Assembly (NCBI RefSeq): GCF_021172065.1
Contig: NZ_CP087880.1
Coordinates: 3,138,583-3,202,582, forward strand
Source of the DNA: Pseudocitrobacter corydidari
Lineage (GTDB): Bacteria > Pseudomonadota > Gammaproteobacteria > Enterobacterales > Enterobacteriaceae
Direction of reading: 5' to 3'
Length of the DNA stretch: 64,000 bases
Made by a program: the position numbers and the translations under genes. Shown here piece by piece: positions 1 to 9,330 of this stretch (position 1 is the stretch's first letter; every line of letters starts with the position of its first letter). Under the pieces are notes generated by a model that saw only the letters and a list, made by a program, of their open reading frames with translations, did no database searches and was not told the origin of the DNA.

Positions 1-1553
1 GCGGGCAAAGGTCACCTGCGGTGAACAACGGTTTTGATAACACGCCGCCGATGATAGAAGCGCCGGCGTTAAGCCGCATGTTCGGCGCGCAGTTGTTTAA
101 CGGCACCAGCGCCGACAGTGGTACCAGCATCGGATTCAACCCGAGCTATGTTGTTTCGCTGGGCGATACCATTCAGGTGCGTCTGTGGGGCGCGTTTAAC
201 TTTGACGGCGCGCTGCCGGTCGACCCGAAAGGCAACATCTTTGTACCGAATATCGGGCCGCTGAAAGTGGCTGGCGTACCGAACGGGCAACTTAATGGCC
301 TGGTGACCGCGAAGGTCAAAGAGGTTTATCAGTCTAACGTTAACGTCTATGCCTCGCTGTTGCAGGCGCAGCCGGTGAAAGTGTTCGTGACCGGCTATGT
401 CAAAAACCCCGGCCTGTACGGCGGCGTGGCGTCCGATTCGCTGCTCTCTTACCTGAGTAAAGCGGGCGGCGTAGACAGCGAGCGCGGCAGCTATGTCGAC
501 ATCACCATCAAGCGCGGCAAATCGACGCGTTCGCACGTCAACCTGTATGACTTCCTGCTCAACGGCACGCTGAATCTGTCGCAGTTTTCGGACGGCGATA
601 CCATCGTAGTCGGCCCGCGTAAATATACCTTCAGCGTGGATGGCGACGTCTATAACAGCTACGACTTCGAATTCGCCAGCAGCGCCATTTCGGTGGATGA
701 AGCGCTGAGCTGGGCGCGGCCAAAACCGGGCGCAACCCACTTCACCATCGTCCGCCAGCAGGGCACGGTAAAACGCACGGAATATTATCCGTTGAGCGGC
801 GCCGCGGGCCGCACGTTGCAGGATGGCGACAAACTGATCGTCAGTTCTGACCGCTACGCCGGCACCATTCAGGTGCGCATCGAAGGCGCTCATTCCGGCG
901 AACACGCGCTGGTGCTGCCTTATGGCGCAAGCATGAAACAGGTGCTCACACAGCTGCGCCCGAACAGCATGTCGCAGATGAATAGCATTCAGCTTTATCG
1001 CCACTCTGTCGCCATCCGGCAAAAAGAGATGCTTAACCTTGAGCTGCAAAAGCTGGAGCAGGCGTCACTCTCTTCGCAATCGTCCACTCAGGAAGAAGCG
1101 CAGCTTCGTATGCAGGAAGCGCAGCTGGTCAGCCGTTTTGTGGCGAAAGCGCGTCAGGTGGTGCCAAAAGGCCAGGTGGTGCTGAACGAGAAAAATATCG
1201 ATTCCGTTCTACTGGAAGATGGCGACGTCATCAGCATTCCGGAGAAAACGTCGCTGGTGATGGTACACGGCGAAGTGCTGTTCCCGAACGCCATCAGTTG
1301 GGAAGAGAAGCTTGACGCTGACGATTACATCGAGAAATGCGGCGGTCTGACGCAGAAATCCGGTCAGTCGAAAATCATCGTGATTCATCAGGACGGTTCT
1401 GCGGTGGATGCTGACGATGTCGGCGCGCTGGCGGCAGGGGATGAAATTATGGTGCTGCCGAAGTACGAGTCGAAAAACATCGAAGTGACGCGCGGCATCT
1501 CCACCATTCTTTATCAACTGGCGGTGGCGGCGAAAGTCATTCTGGATATCTAA
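1..1553 (+). CDS. kpsD: Capsule polysaccharide export protein KpsD (5' truncated by window)
   Basis: This is an outer-membrane polysaccharide export (OPX) family protein. KpsD is thought to carry group 2 capsule from the periplasm to the surface together with KpsE and the KpsMT transporter. The frame is open from base 3, so the start and signal peptide lie left of the window; 516 codons remain against about 558 in E. coli KpsD. Recalled family landmarks are present: an SRMFGAQLFNGTSADSG block near the visible N-terminus, a polysaccharide-export domain (GDTIQVRLWGAFNFDGAL), repeated soluble ligand-binding-like segments and a C-terminal ISTILYQLAV segment. It ends 21 bp before kpsC on the same strand, so the two are probably co-transcribed. 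In E. coli group 2 loci kpsU separates kpsD and kpsC; here there is no room for it. Confidence 0.95.
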   Translation, partial: GQRSPAVNNGFDNTPPMIEAPALSRMFGAQLFNGTSADSGTSIGFNPSYVVSLGDTIQVRLWGAFNFDGALPVDPKGNIFVPNIGPLKVAGVPNGQLNGLVTAKVKEVYQSNVNVYASLLQAQPVKVFVTGYVKNPGLYGGVASDSLLSYLSKAGGVDSERGSYVDITIKRGKSTRSHVNLYDFLLNGTLNLSQFSDGDTIVVGPRKYTFSVDGDVYNSYDFEFASSAISVDEALSWARPKPGATHFTIVRQQGTVKRTEYYPLSGAAGRTLQDGDKLIVSSDRYAGTIQVRIEGAHSGEHALVLPYGASMKQVLTQLRPNSMSQMNSIQLYRHSVAIRQKEMLNLELQKLEQASLSSQSSTQEEAQLRMQEAQLVSRFVAKARQVVPKGQVVLNEKNIDSVLLEDGDVISIPEKTSLVMVHGEVLFPNAISWEEKLDADDYIEKCGGLTQKSGQSKIIVIHQDGSAVDADDVGALAAGDEIMVLPKYESKNIEVTRGISTILYQLAVAAKVILDI

Positions 1554-1574
1554 CGCACGAATGCAGGGAGCATT

Positions 1575-3596
1575 ATGATCGGCGTCTATTCCTCGGGGAT
1601 TTGGAAAATCCCCCATCTGAGTCAGCTACTCGGCAAGCCCTGCCGCAAGCTGTCTGTTAGCGGTGCCATTCCCGGCGACATCTCCGCCGTCGCCGTCTGG
1701 GGAATGAAAGACAACACCACGCTGCCCGCCGCCAAAGCGCGGGCGGCGGATTTACCGCTGCTGCGCCTGGAAGATGGCTTTATTCGCTCGCTCGGGCTGG
1801 GCGTGAATGGCCACCCGCCGCTCTCTATCGTGGTTGACGATCTTGGCATTTACTACGACGCCAGCCGCCCGAGCAGGCTGGAGCGGCTCATCCATAAAGA
1901 GCGGGAAGAAAACACCCACGCAGCAGAGGCGCAGTCGGCCATCGATTTGATCGTGAGCGGCGATTTATCGAAGTACAACCACGCCCTGCCCTTCCCCGCT
2001 GCCGCGCATGATAAGCCGATTGTGCTGGTCATCGACCAGACGTACGGTGATGTGTCGATTACCCTGGGCGGTGGATCGGCGCAAAGCTTTAGCAATATGC
2101 TGACCGCCGCCTGTGAAGAGAACCCGGACGCCGAGATTTGGGTTAAAACGCATCCCGACGTATTGAGCGGGAAAAAGCAGGGTTATCTTACCGAGCGCTT
2201 CAACGACCCGCGCATTCGTCTGCTGGCGCAGGACGTTAGCCCGCAGTCGCTGCTGCGCTGTGCGAGCCGCGTTTATACCGTCACCTCGCAATACGGCATT
2301 GAGGCGCTGATGGCCGGGAAACCGGTAACCTGCTTTGGCCTGCCGTGGTATGCCGGATGGGGGCTGACGGAGGATCGCCATCCGCTGGCTGAGTCATTAA
2401 CCGGCAGGCGCGGACAGGCAACGCTGCTGCAACTGATTGGTGCGGCGCTGCTGCGCTATCCGCGCTATCTCGATCCCTACTCTCATAAACGCGGCACACT
2501 TTTCGACGTGCTGCACGCGCTCCAGTTGCAACGCCAGCATATGATTTCGCGCAGCGGCCACCTGTGGGTTCCCGGCCTGACGTTGTGGAAGAGCGCCATC
2601 ATGAAAACCTTCCTCAAAACGCCAGAAAACACGCTGAATTTTGATAAGAAATCACACGCCGCCACCGCCTGCGTGGTGTGGGGCGTGAACGGCGAAGCCA
2701 AATTCAGCCAGGCGGCACATGCGCAGAACCTGCCCGTTTGGCGGATGGAAGACGGTTTTCTGCGCTCAAGCGGGCTGGGTTCCGACCTGCACATGCCGCT
2801 GTCGCTGGTACTGGATAAAACGGGGATTTACTACGATGCCCGCCGCGCCAGCGACCTGGAAACATTGCTCAACCACTCCATGCTGCGTGGCGATGAACGC
2901 GAGCGCGCGCTGGCGCTTCAGCAGACGCTGGTCAGCAACAAACTGAGTAAATATAACCTCGGTAAAGTGTGGCAACGGCCCGAGGCCGCCGACGGCAAAC
3001 GCCTGCTGCTGGTGCCCGGCCAGGTAGAGAACGACGCATCCATCGCCACGGGCACCATCGATATTCAAAGTAACCTGGCGCTGCTGCGTACCGTGCGCGA
3101 GCGTAACCCATCGGCGTACATCGTCTATAAGCCGCACCCCGACGTGCTGGCAGGCAATCGCCCCGGCCACATCGATGCCGACGAGATGGCCCGCCTGGCG
3201 GACTGCGTCGCCACGGATGCCGACATTATCGACTGCATTACCGCCTGCGATGAACTGCACACCATGACCTCGCTTTCCGGGTTTGAAGCGCTGATGCATG
3301 GCAAAACCGTGTACTGCTACGGCCTGCCGTTTTACGCGGGCTGGGGGTTAACCCACGACGAACATACCTGCGCACGGCGCAACCGCATGCTCACCCTGGC
3401 AGATCTGATCTATCAGACGCTGATTGTTTACCCCACCTACATCCACCCGCAGGAGAAGCGCGTGCTTCCGGTGGAAGAGGCGGCGGTGTGGCTGATGGAG
3501 CAGACAAGGCCAGAAACGATCGCGAGGAAAAAAGCCGGACGCATCACGCGATGGATGCGCAAGGGCGTGAATCTTTATCGGGTGAAATTTAATTAA
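1575..3596 (+). CDS. kpsC: Capsule polysaccharide beta-Kdo transferase KpsC
   Basis: KpsC extends the poly-beta-Kdo linker on phosphatidylglycerol that anchors ABC-exported capsules. The 673-residue protein shows the expected internal duplication. The N-terminal module has IRLEDGF-like ([14 protein letters not shown]), [24 protein letters not shown] and [10 protein letters not shown]...[13 protein letters not shown] motifs. The C-terminal module repeats them as [42 protein letters not shown] and [12 protein letters not shown]...[12 protein letters not shown]. Each module is a dual-Rossmann Kdo transferase in studied KpsC proteins. The start ATG follows a GGGAG Shine-Dalgarno. It sits between kpsD and kpsS in one transcriptional direction. 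Confidence 0.96.
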   Translation: MIGVYSSGIWKIPHLSQLLGKPCRKLSVSGAIPGDISAVAVWGMKDNTTLPAAKARAADLPLLRLEDGFIRSLGLGVNGHPPLSIVVDDLGIYYDASRPSRLERLIHKEREENTHAAEAQSAIDLIVSGDLSKYNHALPFPAAAHDKPIVLVIDQTYGDVSITLGGGSAQSFSNMLTAACEENPDAEIWVKTHPDVLSGKKQGYLTERFNDPRIRLLAQDVSPQSLLRCASRVYTVTSQYGIEALMAGKPVTCFGLPWYAGWGLTEDRHPLAESLTGRRGQATLLQLIGAALLRYPRYLDPYSHKRGTLFDVLHALQLQRQHMISRSGHLWVPGLTLWKSAIMKTFLKTPENTLNFDKKSHAATACVVWGVNGEAKFSQAAHAQNLPVWRMEDGFLRSSGLGSDLHMPLSLVLDKTGIYYDARRASDLETLLNHSMLRGDERERALALQQTLVSNKLSKYNLGKVWQRPEAADGKRLLLVPGQVENDASIATGTIDIQSNLALLRTVRERNPSAYIVYKPHPDVLAGNRPGHIDADEMARLADCVATDADIIDCITACDELHTMTSLSGFEALMHGKTVYCYGLPFYAGWGLTHDEHTCARRNRMLTLADLIYQTLIVYPTYIHPQEKRVLPVEEAAVWLMEQTRPETIARKKAGRITRWMRKGVNLYRVKFN

Positions 3597-3613
3597 TTAG
3601 CGAGGGCTGCGGC

Positions 3614-4867
3614 ATGGACAGCACAGCAATGAGCAAATTACTGGCGGGTAAGCGCTATCTGCTTTTACAGGGGCCGATGGGGCCGTTCTTTGCCGACCTG
3701 GCCGACTGGCTGGAGAGCAAAGGCCGCGAAGCGATGAACGTGGTCTTTAACGGCGGCGATCGCTTTTACTGTCGGCATCGCCCGATGCTGCAATATGACC
3801 AAACGCCCGAGCATTTTGCCCACTGGCTGAAAGAGACATGGAAAACCTATCCCTTTGATACGTTGGTCTGTTTTGGTGATTGCCGACCGCTGCACCAGGC
3901 TGCCCGTCAATGGGCGCAGGCCAAAGGGCTGCGTTTTCTGGCGTTTGAAGAGGGCTACCTGCGTCCGCACTTTATTACGCTTGAAGAGGGCGGCGTCAAC
4001 GCCTACTCCTCCCTGCCCCGCGACCCGGAGTTTTATCGCCATCTGCCCGAACTGCCGCCGCGTAATATCCAGCCGCTAAAGCCCTCAACCCGCTTACGCT
4101 ACTGGCACGCGACGTGGTACTACCTGGAAGGCTGGTTTCATCGCCACGACTACCCGCTATATCGACACCACAAGTCTTTCTCACCGTGGTATGAGATGCG
4201 CTGCTGGGTCCGCGCCTGGCGGCGCAAGCACTGGTATGCATTTAAAGAGCGCGACGTTCTTCCCCGGTTGCAGACACAGCTGGATAAACGTTATTACCTC
4301 GCGATTTTACAGGTGTACAACGACAGCCAGATCCGCAACCACAGTGGGTATGCCGACGTGCGCGATTATATTAATGACGTAATGTACTCCTTTGCCACCA
4401 AAGCGCCTGCGACCAAGTTTTTGGTGTTCAAGCACCACCCGATGGATCGCGGCCATCGCTTATACCGCCCGTTAATCAATAAGCTCAGTAAGAAATACGG
4501 TATTCGCAACCGGGTGCTGTACGTGCACGACCTCCCGATGCCGGAGATGCTGAAGCACGCCAAAGCGGTGGTGACGATTAACAGTACGGCGGGCCTGTCG
4601 GCGTTGATTCATAACAAGCCGCTGAAGGTGATGGGCGATGCCCTGTACGATATGAAAGGCTTAACGTATCAGGGGCATCTGCATCAATTCTGGACGGCAG
4701 ATTTTCAGCCGGATATGGGGTTGCTGGCGATCTTCCGCAGTTATCTGCTGGAGACTACGCAGATAAATGCGGTGTTTTATTCCAAAAAATATTGGAGTCA
4801 AAATATTCAAGATAAAGCTGAAAATCCAACAATGTCTAAAAGTGGATACAATATAAAGTTAAAATAA
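3614..4867 (+). CDS. kpsS: Capsule polysaccharide Kdo transferase KpsS
   Basis: KpsS adds the first beta-Kdo residue to (lyso)phosphatidylglycerol, the acceptor that KpsC then extends. The 417-residue product has LLLQGPMGPFF at the N-terminus, NGGDRFYCRHR, CFGDCRPLH, FEEGYLRP, KHHPMDRGHRLYRPL and TINSTAGLSALIHNKPLKVMG, all characteristic of KpsS. It is longer than E. coli KpsS (about 389 residues), and the last 25 or so residues are lysine/asparagine-rich and AT-rich, as if the junction with the serotype-specific DNA lies inside the 3' end. Its stop codon ends at 4867 and the stop of the convergent gene starts at 4868, with no spacer and no visible terminator. Confidence 0.95.
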   Translation: MDSTAMSKLLAGKRYLLLQGPMGPFFADLADWLESKGREAMNVVFNGGDRFYCRHRPMLQYDQTPEHFAHWLKETWKTYPFDTLVCFGDCRPLHQAARQWAQAKGLRFLAFEEGYLRPHFITLEEGGVNAYSSLPRDPEFYRHLPELPPRNIQPLKPSTRLRYWHATWYYLEGWFHRHDYPLYRHHKSFSPWYEMRCWVRAWRRKHWYAFKERDVLPRLQTQLDKRYYLAILQVYNDSQIRNHSGYADVRDYINDVMYSFATKAPATKFLVFKHHPMDRGHRLYRPLINKLSKKYGIRNRVLYVHDLPMPEMLKHAKAVVTINSTAGLSALIHNKPLKVMGDALYDMKGLTYQGHLHQFWTADFQPDMGLLAIFRSYLLETTQINAVFYSKKYWSQNIQDKAENPTMSKSGYNIKLK

Positions 4868-6172
4868 CTAAAAAATTCTATTTAATATGTGTTTCTCCAA
4901 CACATCATATCCTCTATCGTTTGGGTGGATTGTTCCATTATTATGGATGCAATGCTCAATATCGCTTTCAATACCGGGTATTTCTAATATATTGTCGAAA
5001 TATCTATTTTTTATTTCAGAATAGTTCCAAACTGGATGTCGATACTGATTATCGAAAACATACCTCCCAAGTTTTTTGTTTTCGTACTCCCTTCCCATAA
5101 GGCACCAAAAAATGAACTTTATCTTACCCCTATATTTTAAAACAAGCTCATCTAAAATATTTAACGCCATTTTATAAAGTTCATTATCACTATCCGAACT
5201 AATTTTATTTTTTGATATGAATAGTGGATCAAGAGAAATTTCGCCATTAGAATTTAAGATAACGTTACCAATTCTGAAATCAGGAACAAAAAGTACAACA
5301 TCACCCAAACCATTACCTATGTAGAAATCGATTAAATTAACCAACCTCTTTGAATACAAAGACAAGCCATTGACTCCATGCATTAAAAATTCAGGCTGCT
5401 TCCGTTTACCACTATTTACTAATGATTGCCATATATCTACATGTGATGGGCCTAATACTAACTTTTCGAACGATTTAATACTACATTCATTAGTGTATGA
5501 ATTCACATAATATTTCTCTAATCTAACTTTATTTTCCTTTTTATCAGCTAACCTTGCCAGAATACTATCCACATCTGAATAATCAGCGGATTGTTCTAAA
5601 CAATTTAAATCAGATAAGAACCAATTCGATTTCTTAATTTTTTTGATTACATCCTCTGAAAATCTATATTTTATTATTTGAGCTGGATTTCCAGCAACAA
5701 TAGCATATGGAGGAACATCAGTATCAACAACCGAATTCGGATAAATTATAGCCCCATCGCCTATAGAAACACCCGCAGAAATGATACTTCCCTGGTGAAC
5801 CCTTACGTCATTCCCAATATAAGTTAGGTTTTGTTTGTCATAATAAAATCGATTAGCTTTTAATGCCTTATAGGATTCAGTGTCTATATAACCTTCCGCA
5901 TAAGCAAAATAATGATTACTAAAAATATTGCATTCTGCGATCCTAAAGCCAACCGTCACATTCGAGTCAATACGAGAATAGCGACCAACGATAGCATTCC
6001 AAATGTTGGAACCAGAATTTAAGTGAGTATATGCACCAATAAAGAAAAACCCCCTTAACCTCCAGCATTCTATTTTTGAATAGCGCTCAATCAATCCGTA
6101 ACCCAATATATTATTCTTAAGATTCTTGTTTAGTTCATTCATTTCTCTAAGCCATTTATTGATCTTAACCAT
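4868..6172 (-). CDS. Hexapeptide-repeat acetyltransferase fused to an SGNH-like domain (putative capsule O-acetyltransferase)
   Basis: I recognise the domains, not a named gene. Residues are numbered from the TTG codon at 6181. Residues about 50-170 form a left-handed beta-helix acyltransferase of the CatB/xenobiotic type: an SNHYF segment with a candidate catalytic His90, IG-N-V hexads around 120-160, and the closing VPPYAIVAGNPAQII loop. From about 240 to the end the protein looks like a degenerate SGNH hydrolase/transferase: GPSHVDIW (245-251) in place of the usual GDSH, and IHPNDRGY (418-425) resembling block V. The gene shares its direction with the glycosyltransferase gene and kpsTM, and is AT-rich. 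By context it probably O-acetylates the capsule repeat (inference). I chose ATG 6172; a TTG at 6181 and ATG 6142 are alternatives, and none has a strong Shine-Dalgarno. Confidence 0.7.
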   Translation of the reverse strand: MVKINKWLREMNELNKNLKNNILGYGLIERYSKIECWRLRGFFFIGAYTHLNSGSNIWNAIVGRYSRIDSNVTVGFRIAECNIFSNHYFAYAEGYIDTESYKALKANRFYYDKQNLTYIGNDVRVHQGSIISAGVSIGDGAIIYPNSVVDTDVPPYAIVAGNPAQIIKYRFSEDVIKKIKKSNWFLSDLNCLEQSADYSDVDSILARLADKKENKVRLEKYYVNSYTNECSIKSFEKLVLGPSHVDIWQSLVNSGKRKQPEFLMHGVNGLSLYSKRLVNLIDFYIGNGLGDVVLFVPDFRIGNVILNSNGEISLDPLFISKNKISSDSDNELYKMALNILDELVLKYRGKIKFIFWCLMGREYENKKLGRYVFDNQYRHPVWNYSEIKNRYFDNILEIPGIESDIEHCIHNNGTIHPNDRGYDVLEKHILNRIF

Positions 6173-6203
6173 AAAATACAAAAGTTAAAGAGTTAAATCG
6201 TCA

Positions 6204-8621
6204 TCATTTAAATGATAACCTTCCAACCTTATTAAGCATAATTGATTTTGAATCATTAAAAAAAGCTTCAGGATTATTTATTAACTTCAACTTTTTCGAA
6301 CCACTTACAAATGGTTTACACAATGATATTGAAATAGCGCCAATCAAGGTCAATTCTCTTTTAGTAATTACATTACGATTTATTTTTTCCTTTTTAATTA
6401 CAACCTCATTCTCTTTCCCTCCATCCTCTTTAGTCTTTTTCAACTCAGCATTTTTTTCGCTCAACTCTACTTTTGATAAACTCACTTTTTTGTTATTGAC
6501 ATTCAAATTCAAATGCCAATTTAAATAACTTTCACTAGAGAACGCTGAATCAGAAATACGATCCCCACTAACAAACGTTTTATTATCTATATTTAAAACT
6601 GACACATTTATATTTTTATATCCATGAGATTTTCTATCAGAAAACTCTCTAATTTCATCATCGGCAGTAAACCAGCTATATTTTCTAAAAAACAACCAAG
6701 TAAAAAATTTATTTAAACGGTATAAATCTCTTCCTGAAAACAAATCAGAGATATCATTTTTGCTTATTTCTTCCGAAACCTCTAGCAATGACTTTTTGTG
6801 CGTAGAGAACTTACCCTCGCATCCGTAATATGCATTACCTATATTAAACAGCGGCTTATTGTGTGCCAATGCAAGTAATCCAACCCCTGAGTTATAAAGG
6901 GCCACGCAGTCCGAAATTTCAATTAAAGCATGAATGTTATCTTTTTGATTGGCAATAACAGCATTTGCATAATTATTAGCCCAACTCATATCATATTTGC
7001 TTAATGGATGTTCTTTTATTATAAAGATAACATCCGGAAATTTAGCTATTGCCTCCTGAATCCCGTCCTCATATACACTATAGCTAGTATACCCATCTGT
7101 AAAATAATTTACAGCCATATCATCCCTAAGCTGTAAAGGAATAAACACTTTTTTCTTGTCAGTCATTCTGAGTAATGCATTTTTATTCCATGTAATATCA
7201 TAATCATCCATCGCTTCTAGTGAATATTTACCTGTGGTAAGATCATCTATTAAATTTTTAGAACTATTTAATTCTTCATCACTAAAATCAATGCTATCGA
7301 GATCATTGTATATTCTTTTATATTCAGGATCACCATATGCAACCTCATCAGAAAAATAAATTGAATTAGGAAGCCCTCCTCGTTCAATCACCGTTACTTG
7401 AACACCAAGCCTTTTCGCAACCTCAATGACTCCCCTAAATGAAACGTGACTTTTCATGTAAGGGTTAAAAATGAACACTCGCTCAACTTCTTTTTTCTCA
7501 ATTTTACGCATAGCCTCAGAAATTGAACCATCATCTTTATCAGACAGCACATCAAGGCTATAACCGGCCATTCTTAATGGTAAAAAATAACCCCACTGAG
7601 ATTTATCACTGAATATACACAGTGCTTTTTTATTTCTGTTGATATAATCGACTTCTAATAACTCTGAGTCAGATGTTGAATGCTTACTCAATACAGCATT
7701 AAAGCGCTCACGTTTCCAATCATTGGATTGAGTCCAATATCCTTTATCAGATGGTTTTTCATGCCATAAATGAAAAGCTTTCAGTCCTAAAAGTTCACAA
7801 GGTAAAGTAAATGCCTCAAGATAGCGTCTAAAACCAAGATAATCTTTTTGTCCCCAGAAGGAAGATTTCAATGGGCCGTAGAAATCTTTTTCAAGAGATC
7901 CAGAGATAGGTATGTTTGATGTCAACTTGGCTAAACGAATTAAGAATTCAAAATCCTCAGATCCATGTCCTCGAAATTCATCACAATAACCTCCAGACAT
8001 ATCAAACATTTTCCTATGTAAAAAAATGCTATTACTGTATGGAGCTACAAATTCAAATACATCACCAAATTTAGATGCCAAACAATTTGTTTCCCATTTA
8101 CCAATCAATTGATCCTTTGCTTTTAAGTTATCAAGAGATTCAAATAAAACGGTAGCCGATTCATTTACATGATAGATCGGCATCGTAAGAACCTTTAATG
8201 GATTTCTAGTAAGACCCAGTCTATTTGCCAATGATGAGAGCCTGATTATAAAATCGCGTTCATAAACATAATCAATGTCAGCAAGCAATAAAAAATCAGT
8301 TTTCAAATTTTGGAAGCAAATATTTCTAGCTTTTGCCAAAGAAAATGTATCATAATCATCAACAAAAATGTACTCACCCGAGTTATTATGACACAGTTCT
8401 TTTATTCTTGATGAGTATTCAAGTTTAGAACCAAAATCAACAATCATTACATTTGGTTTAGGGGAGTAAAAGGTTAAGGCAAATTCAATTCTATCCAAGA
8501 CCCATGGATTTATATCACTACACCTTACCGCATAACAAATAGTTATATCATCAGGCTTAACCTCGTATTCTGATGAGGCAGATAAAATTGTGCTAGAAAA
8601 ATGATTTTTGGATAACAACAT
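6204..8621 (-). CDS. Bifunctional capsule glycosyltransferase: GT-A domain plus Kps-like Kdo-transferase domain (putative capsule polymerase)
   Basis: This 805-residue protein is the only glycosyltransferase in the serotype region, so it is the likely capsule polymerase (inference). The N-terminal 300 residues form a GT-A domain of the chondroitin-polymerase/galactosyltransferase type: the LLADIDY segment carries the metal-binding DXD-like motif, and GHGSEDFEFLIRL is the conserved acceptor-side ED motif. Residues about 330-690 resemble a KpsC/KpsS-like capsule Kdo-transferase module: FIIKEHPLSKYD matches the KxHP motif, and ALYNSGVGLLALAHNKPLFNIG matches the T/S-S-x-G-x-x-A-L-x-x-x-K-P motif. 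After a lysine/glutamate-rich linker comes a basic C-terminal tail ending in NNPEAFFNDSK, a type seen at the end of other capsule transferases. Codon use is AT-rich, unlike the kps flanks. The pairing is consistent with a Kdo-containing repeat, but sugar specificity cannot be read from sequence. Confidence 0.75.
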   Translation of the reverse strand: MLLSKNHFSSTILSASSEYEVKPDDITICYAVRCSDINPWVLDRIEFALTFYSPKPNVMIVDFGSKLEYSSRIKELCHNNSGEYIFVDDYDTFSLAKARNICFQNLKTDFLLLADIDYVYERDFIIRLSSLANRLGLTRNPLKVLTMPIYHVNESATVLFESLDNLKAKDQLIGKWETNCLASKFGDVFEFVAPYSNSIFLHRKMFDMSGGYCDEFRGHGSEDFEFLIRLAKLTSNIPISGSLEKDFYGPLKSSFWGQKDYLGFRRYLEAFTLPCELLGLKAFHLWHEKPSDKGYWTQSNDWKRERFNAVLSKHSTSDSELLEVDYINRNKKALCIFSDKSQWGYFLPLRMAGYSLDVLSDKDDGSISEAMRKIEKKEVERVFIFNPYMKSHVSFRGVIEVAKRLGVQVTVIERGGLPNSIYFSDEVAYGDPEYKRIYNDLDSIDFSDEELNSSKNLIDDLTTGKYSLEAMDDYDITWNKNALLRMTDKKKVFIPLQLRDDMAVNYFTDGYTSYSVYEDGIQEAIAKFPDVIFIIKEHPLSKYDMSWANNYANAVIANQKDNIHALIEISDCVALYNSGVGLLALAHNKPLFNIGNAYYGCEGKFSTHKKSLLEVSEEISKNDISDLFSGRDLYRLNKFFTWLFFRKYSWFTADDEIREFSDRKSHGYKNINVSVLNIDNKTFVSGDRISDSAFSSESYLNWHLNLNVNNKKVSLSKVELSEKNAELKKTKEDGGKENEVVIKKEKINRNVITKRELTLIGAISISLCKPFVSGSKKLKLINNPEAFFNDSKSIMLNKVGRLSFK

Positions 8622-8661
8622 GATTATTCACCAATTATATAATTACTAAAAACTAGGTTTA

Positions 8662-9330
8662 TTAACACCCAGCCTCATGAGATAAATACAACGCAACAGC
8701 CCGTTCAACATCTTGAAAATAATAAACAATATTATTTCTATCTATAAACAGCGCCACATCGCAAAACTCCTTCAACGAATTCAAACTGTGCGACACCATC
8801 AAAAAGCTCGCTTCCTTATGCCGCTCTTTAAACAGCTCCGCACACTTCTGCTTAAACCGGGCATCCCCCACCGCCGTCACTTCATCCACCAGGTAATAAT
8901 CAAACTTGAACGCCATGCTTAAGCCAAATCCCAGACGCGACTTCATCCCGGAAGAATAGGTTTTAATCGGCATATCAAAGTATTTCCCCAGCTCGGCAAA
9001 CTCTTCGACAAAAGCGACCTTCTCTTTCAGCTCATCGCGGGTTGCATACAGGCGCGCGACAAACTTCACGTTCTCGCGCCCGGTCAGGCTGCCCTGAAAA
9101 CCGCCCGCCAGCCCGACGGGCCAGGAGATGCTGCTGTCAGTGATAATTCGCCCACTGTCGGGGCGGTCAATGCCGCCAATCATGCGCAGCAGCGTCGATT
9201 TCCCCGCACCGTTGCGGCCAATGATCGCCACACTTTTCCCGCTCGGCAGTTCGATATTGAGATCTTTAAAAACGTAATGCCGCCCCTGCGGCGTGGGGTA
9301 GGATTTAGACAGGTTCTCGATACGGATCAT
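8662..9330 (-). CDS. kpsT: Capsule ABC transporter ATP-binding protein KpsT
   Basis: This is the ATPase subunit of the KpsMT exporter, which moves lipid-linked capsule across the inner membrane. The 222 residues include Walker A GRNGAGKST (38-46), the signature YSSGMKSR (125-132), and Walker B YYLVDE (145-150) followed by VTAVGD and the switch histidine in MVSHS. Length and motifs match KpsT-type polysaccharide ATPases. Its start overlaps the kpsM stop in an ATGA, indicating translational coupling. GC content returns to core-like values here, in contrast with the AT-rich genes downstream. Confidence 0.95.
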   Translation of the reverse strand: MIRIENLSKSYPTPQGRHYVFKDLNIELPSGKSVAIIGRNGAGKSTLLRMIGGIDRPDSGRIITDSSISWPVGLAGGFQGSLTGRENVKFVARLYATRDELKEKVAFVEEFAELGKYFDMPIKTYSSGMKSRLGFGLSMAFKFDYYLVDEVTAVGDARFKQKCAELFKERHKEASFLMVSHSLNSLKEFCDVALFIDRNNIVYYFQDVERAVALYLSHEAGC

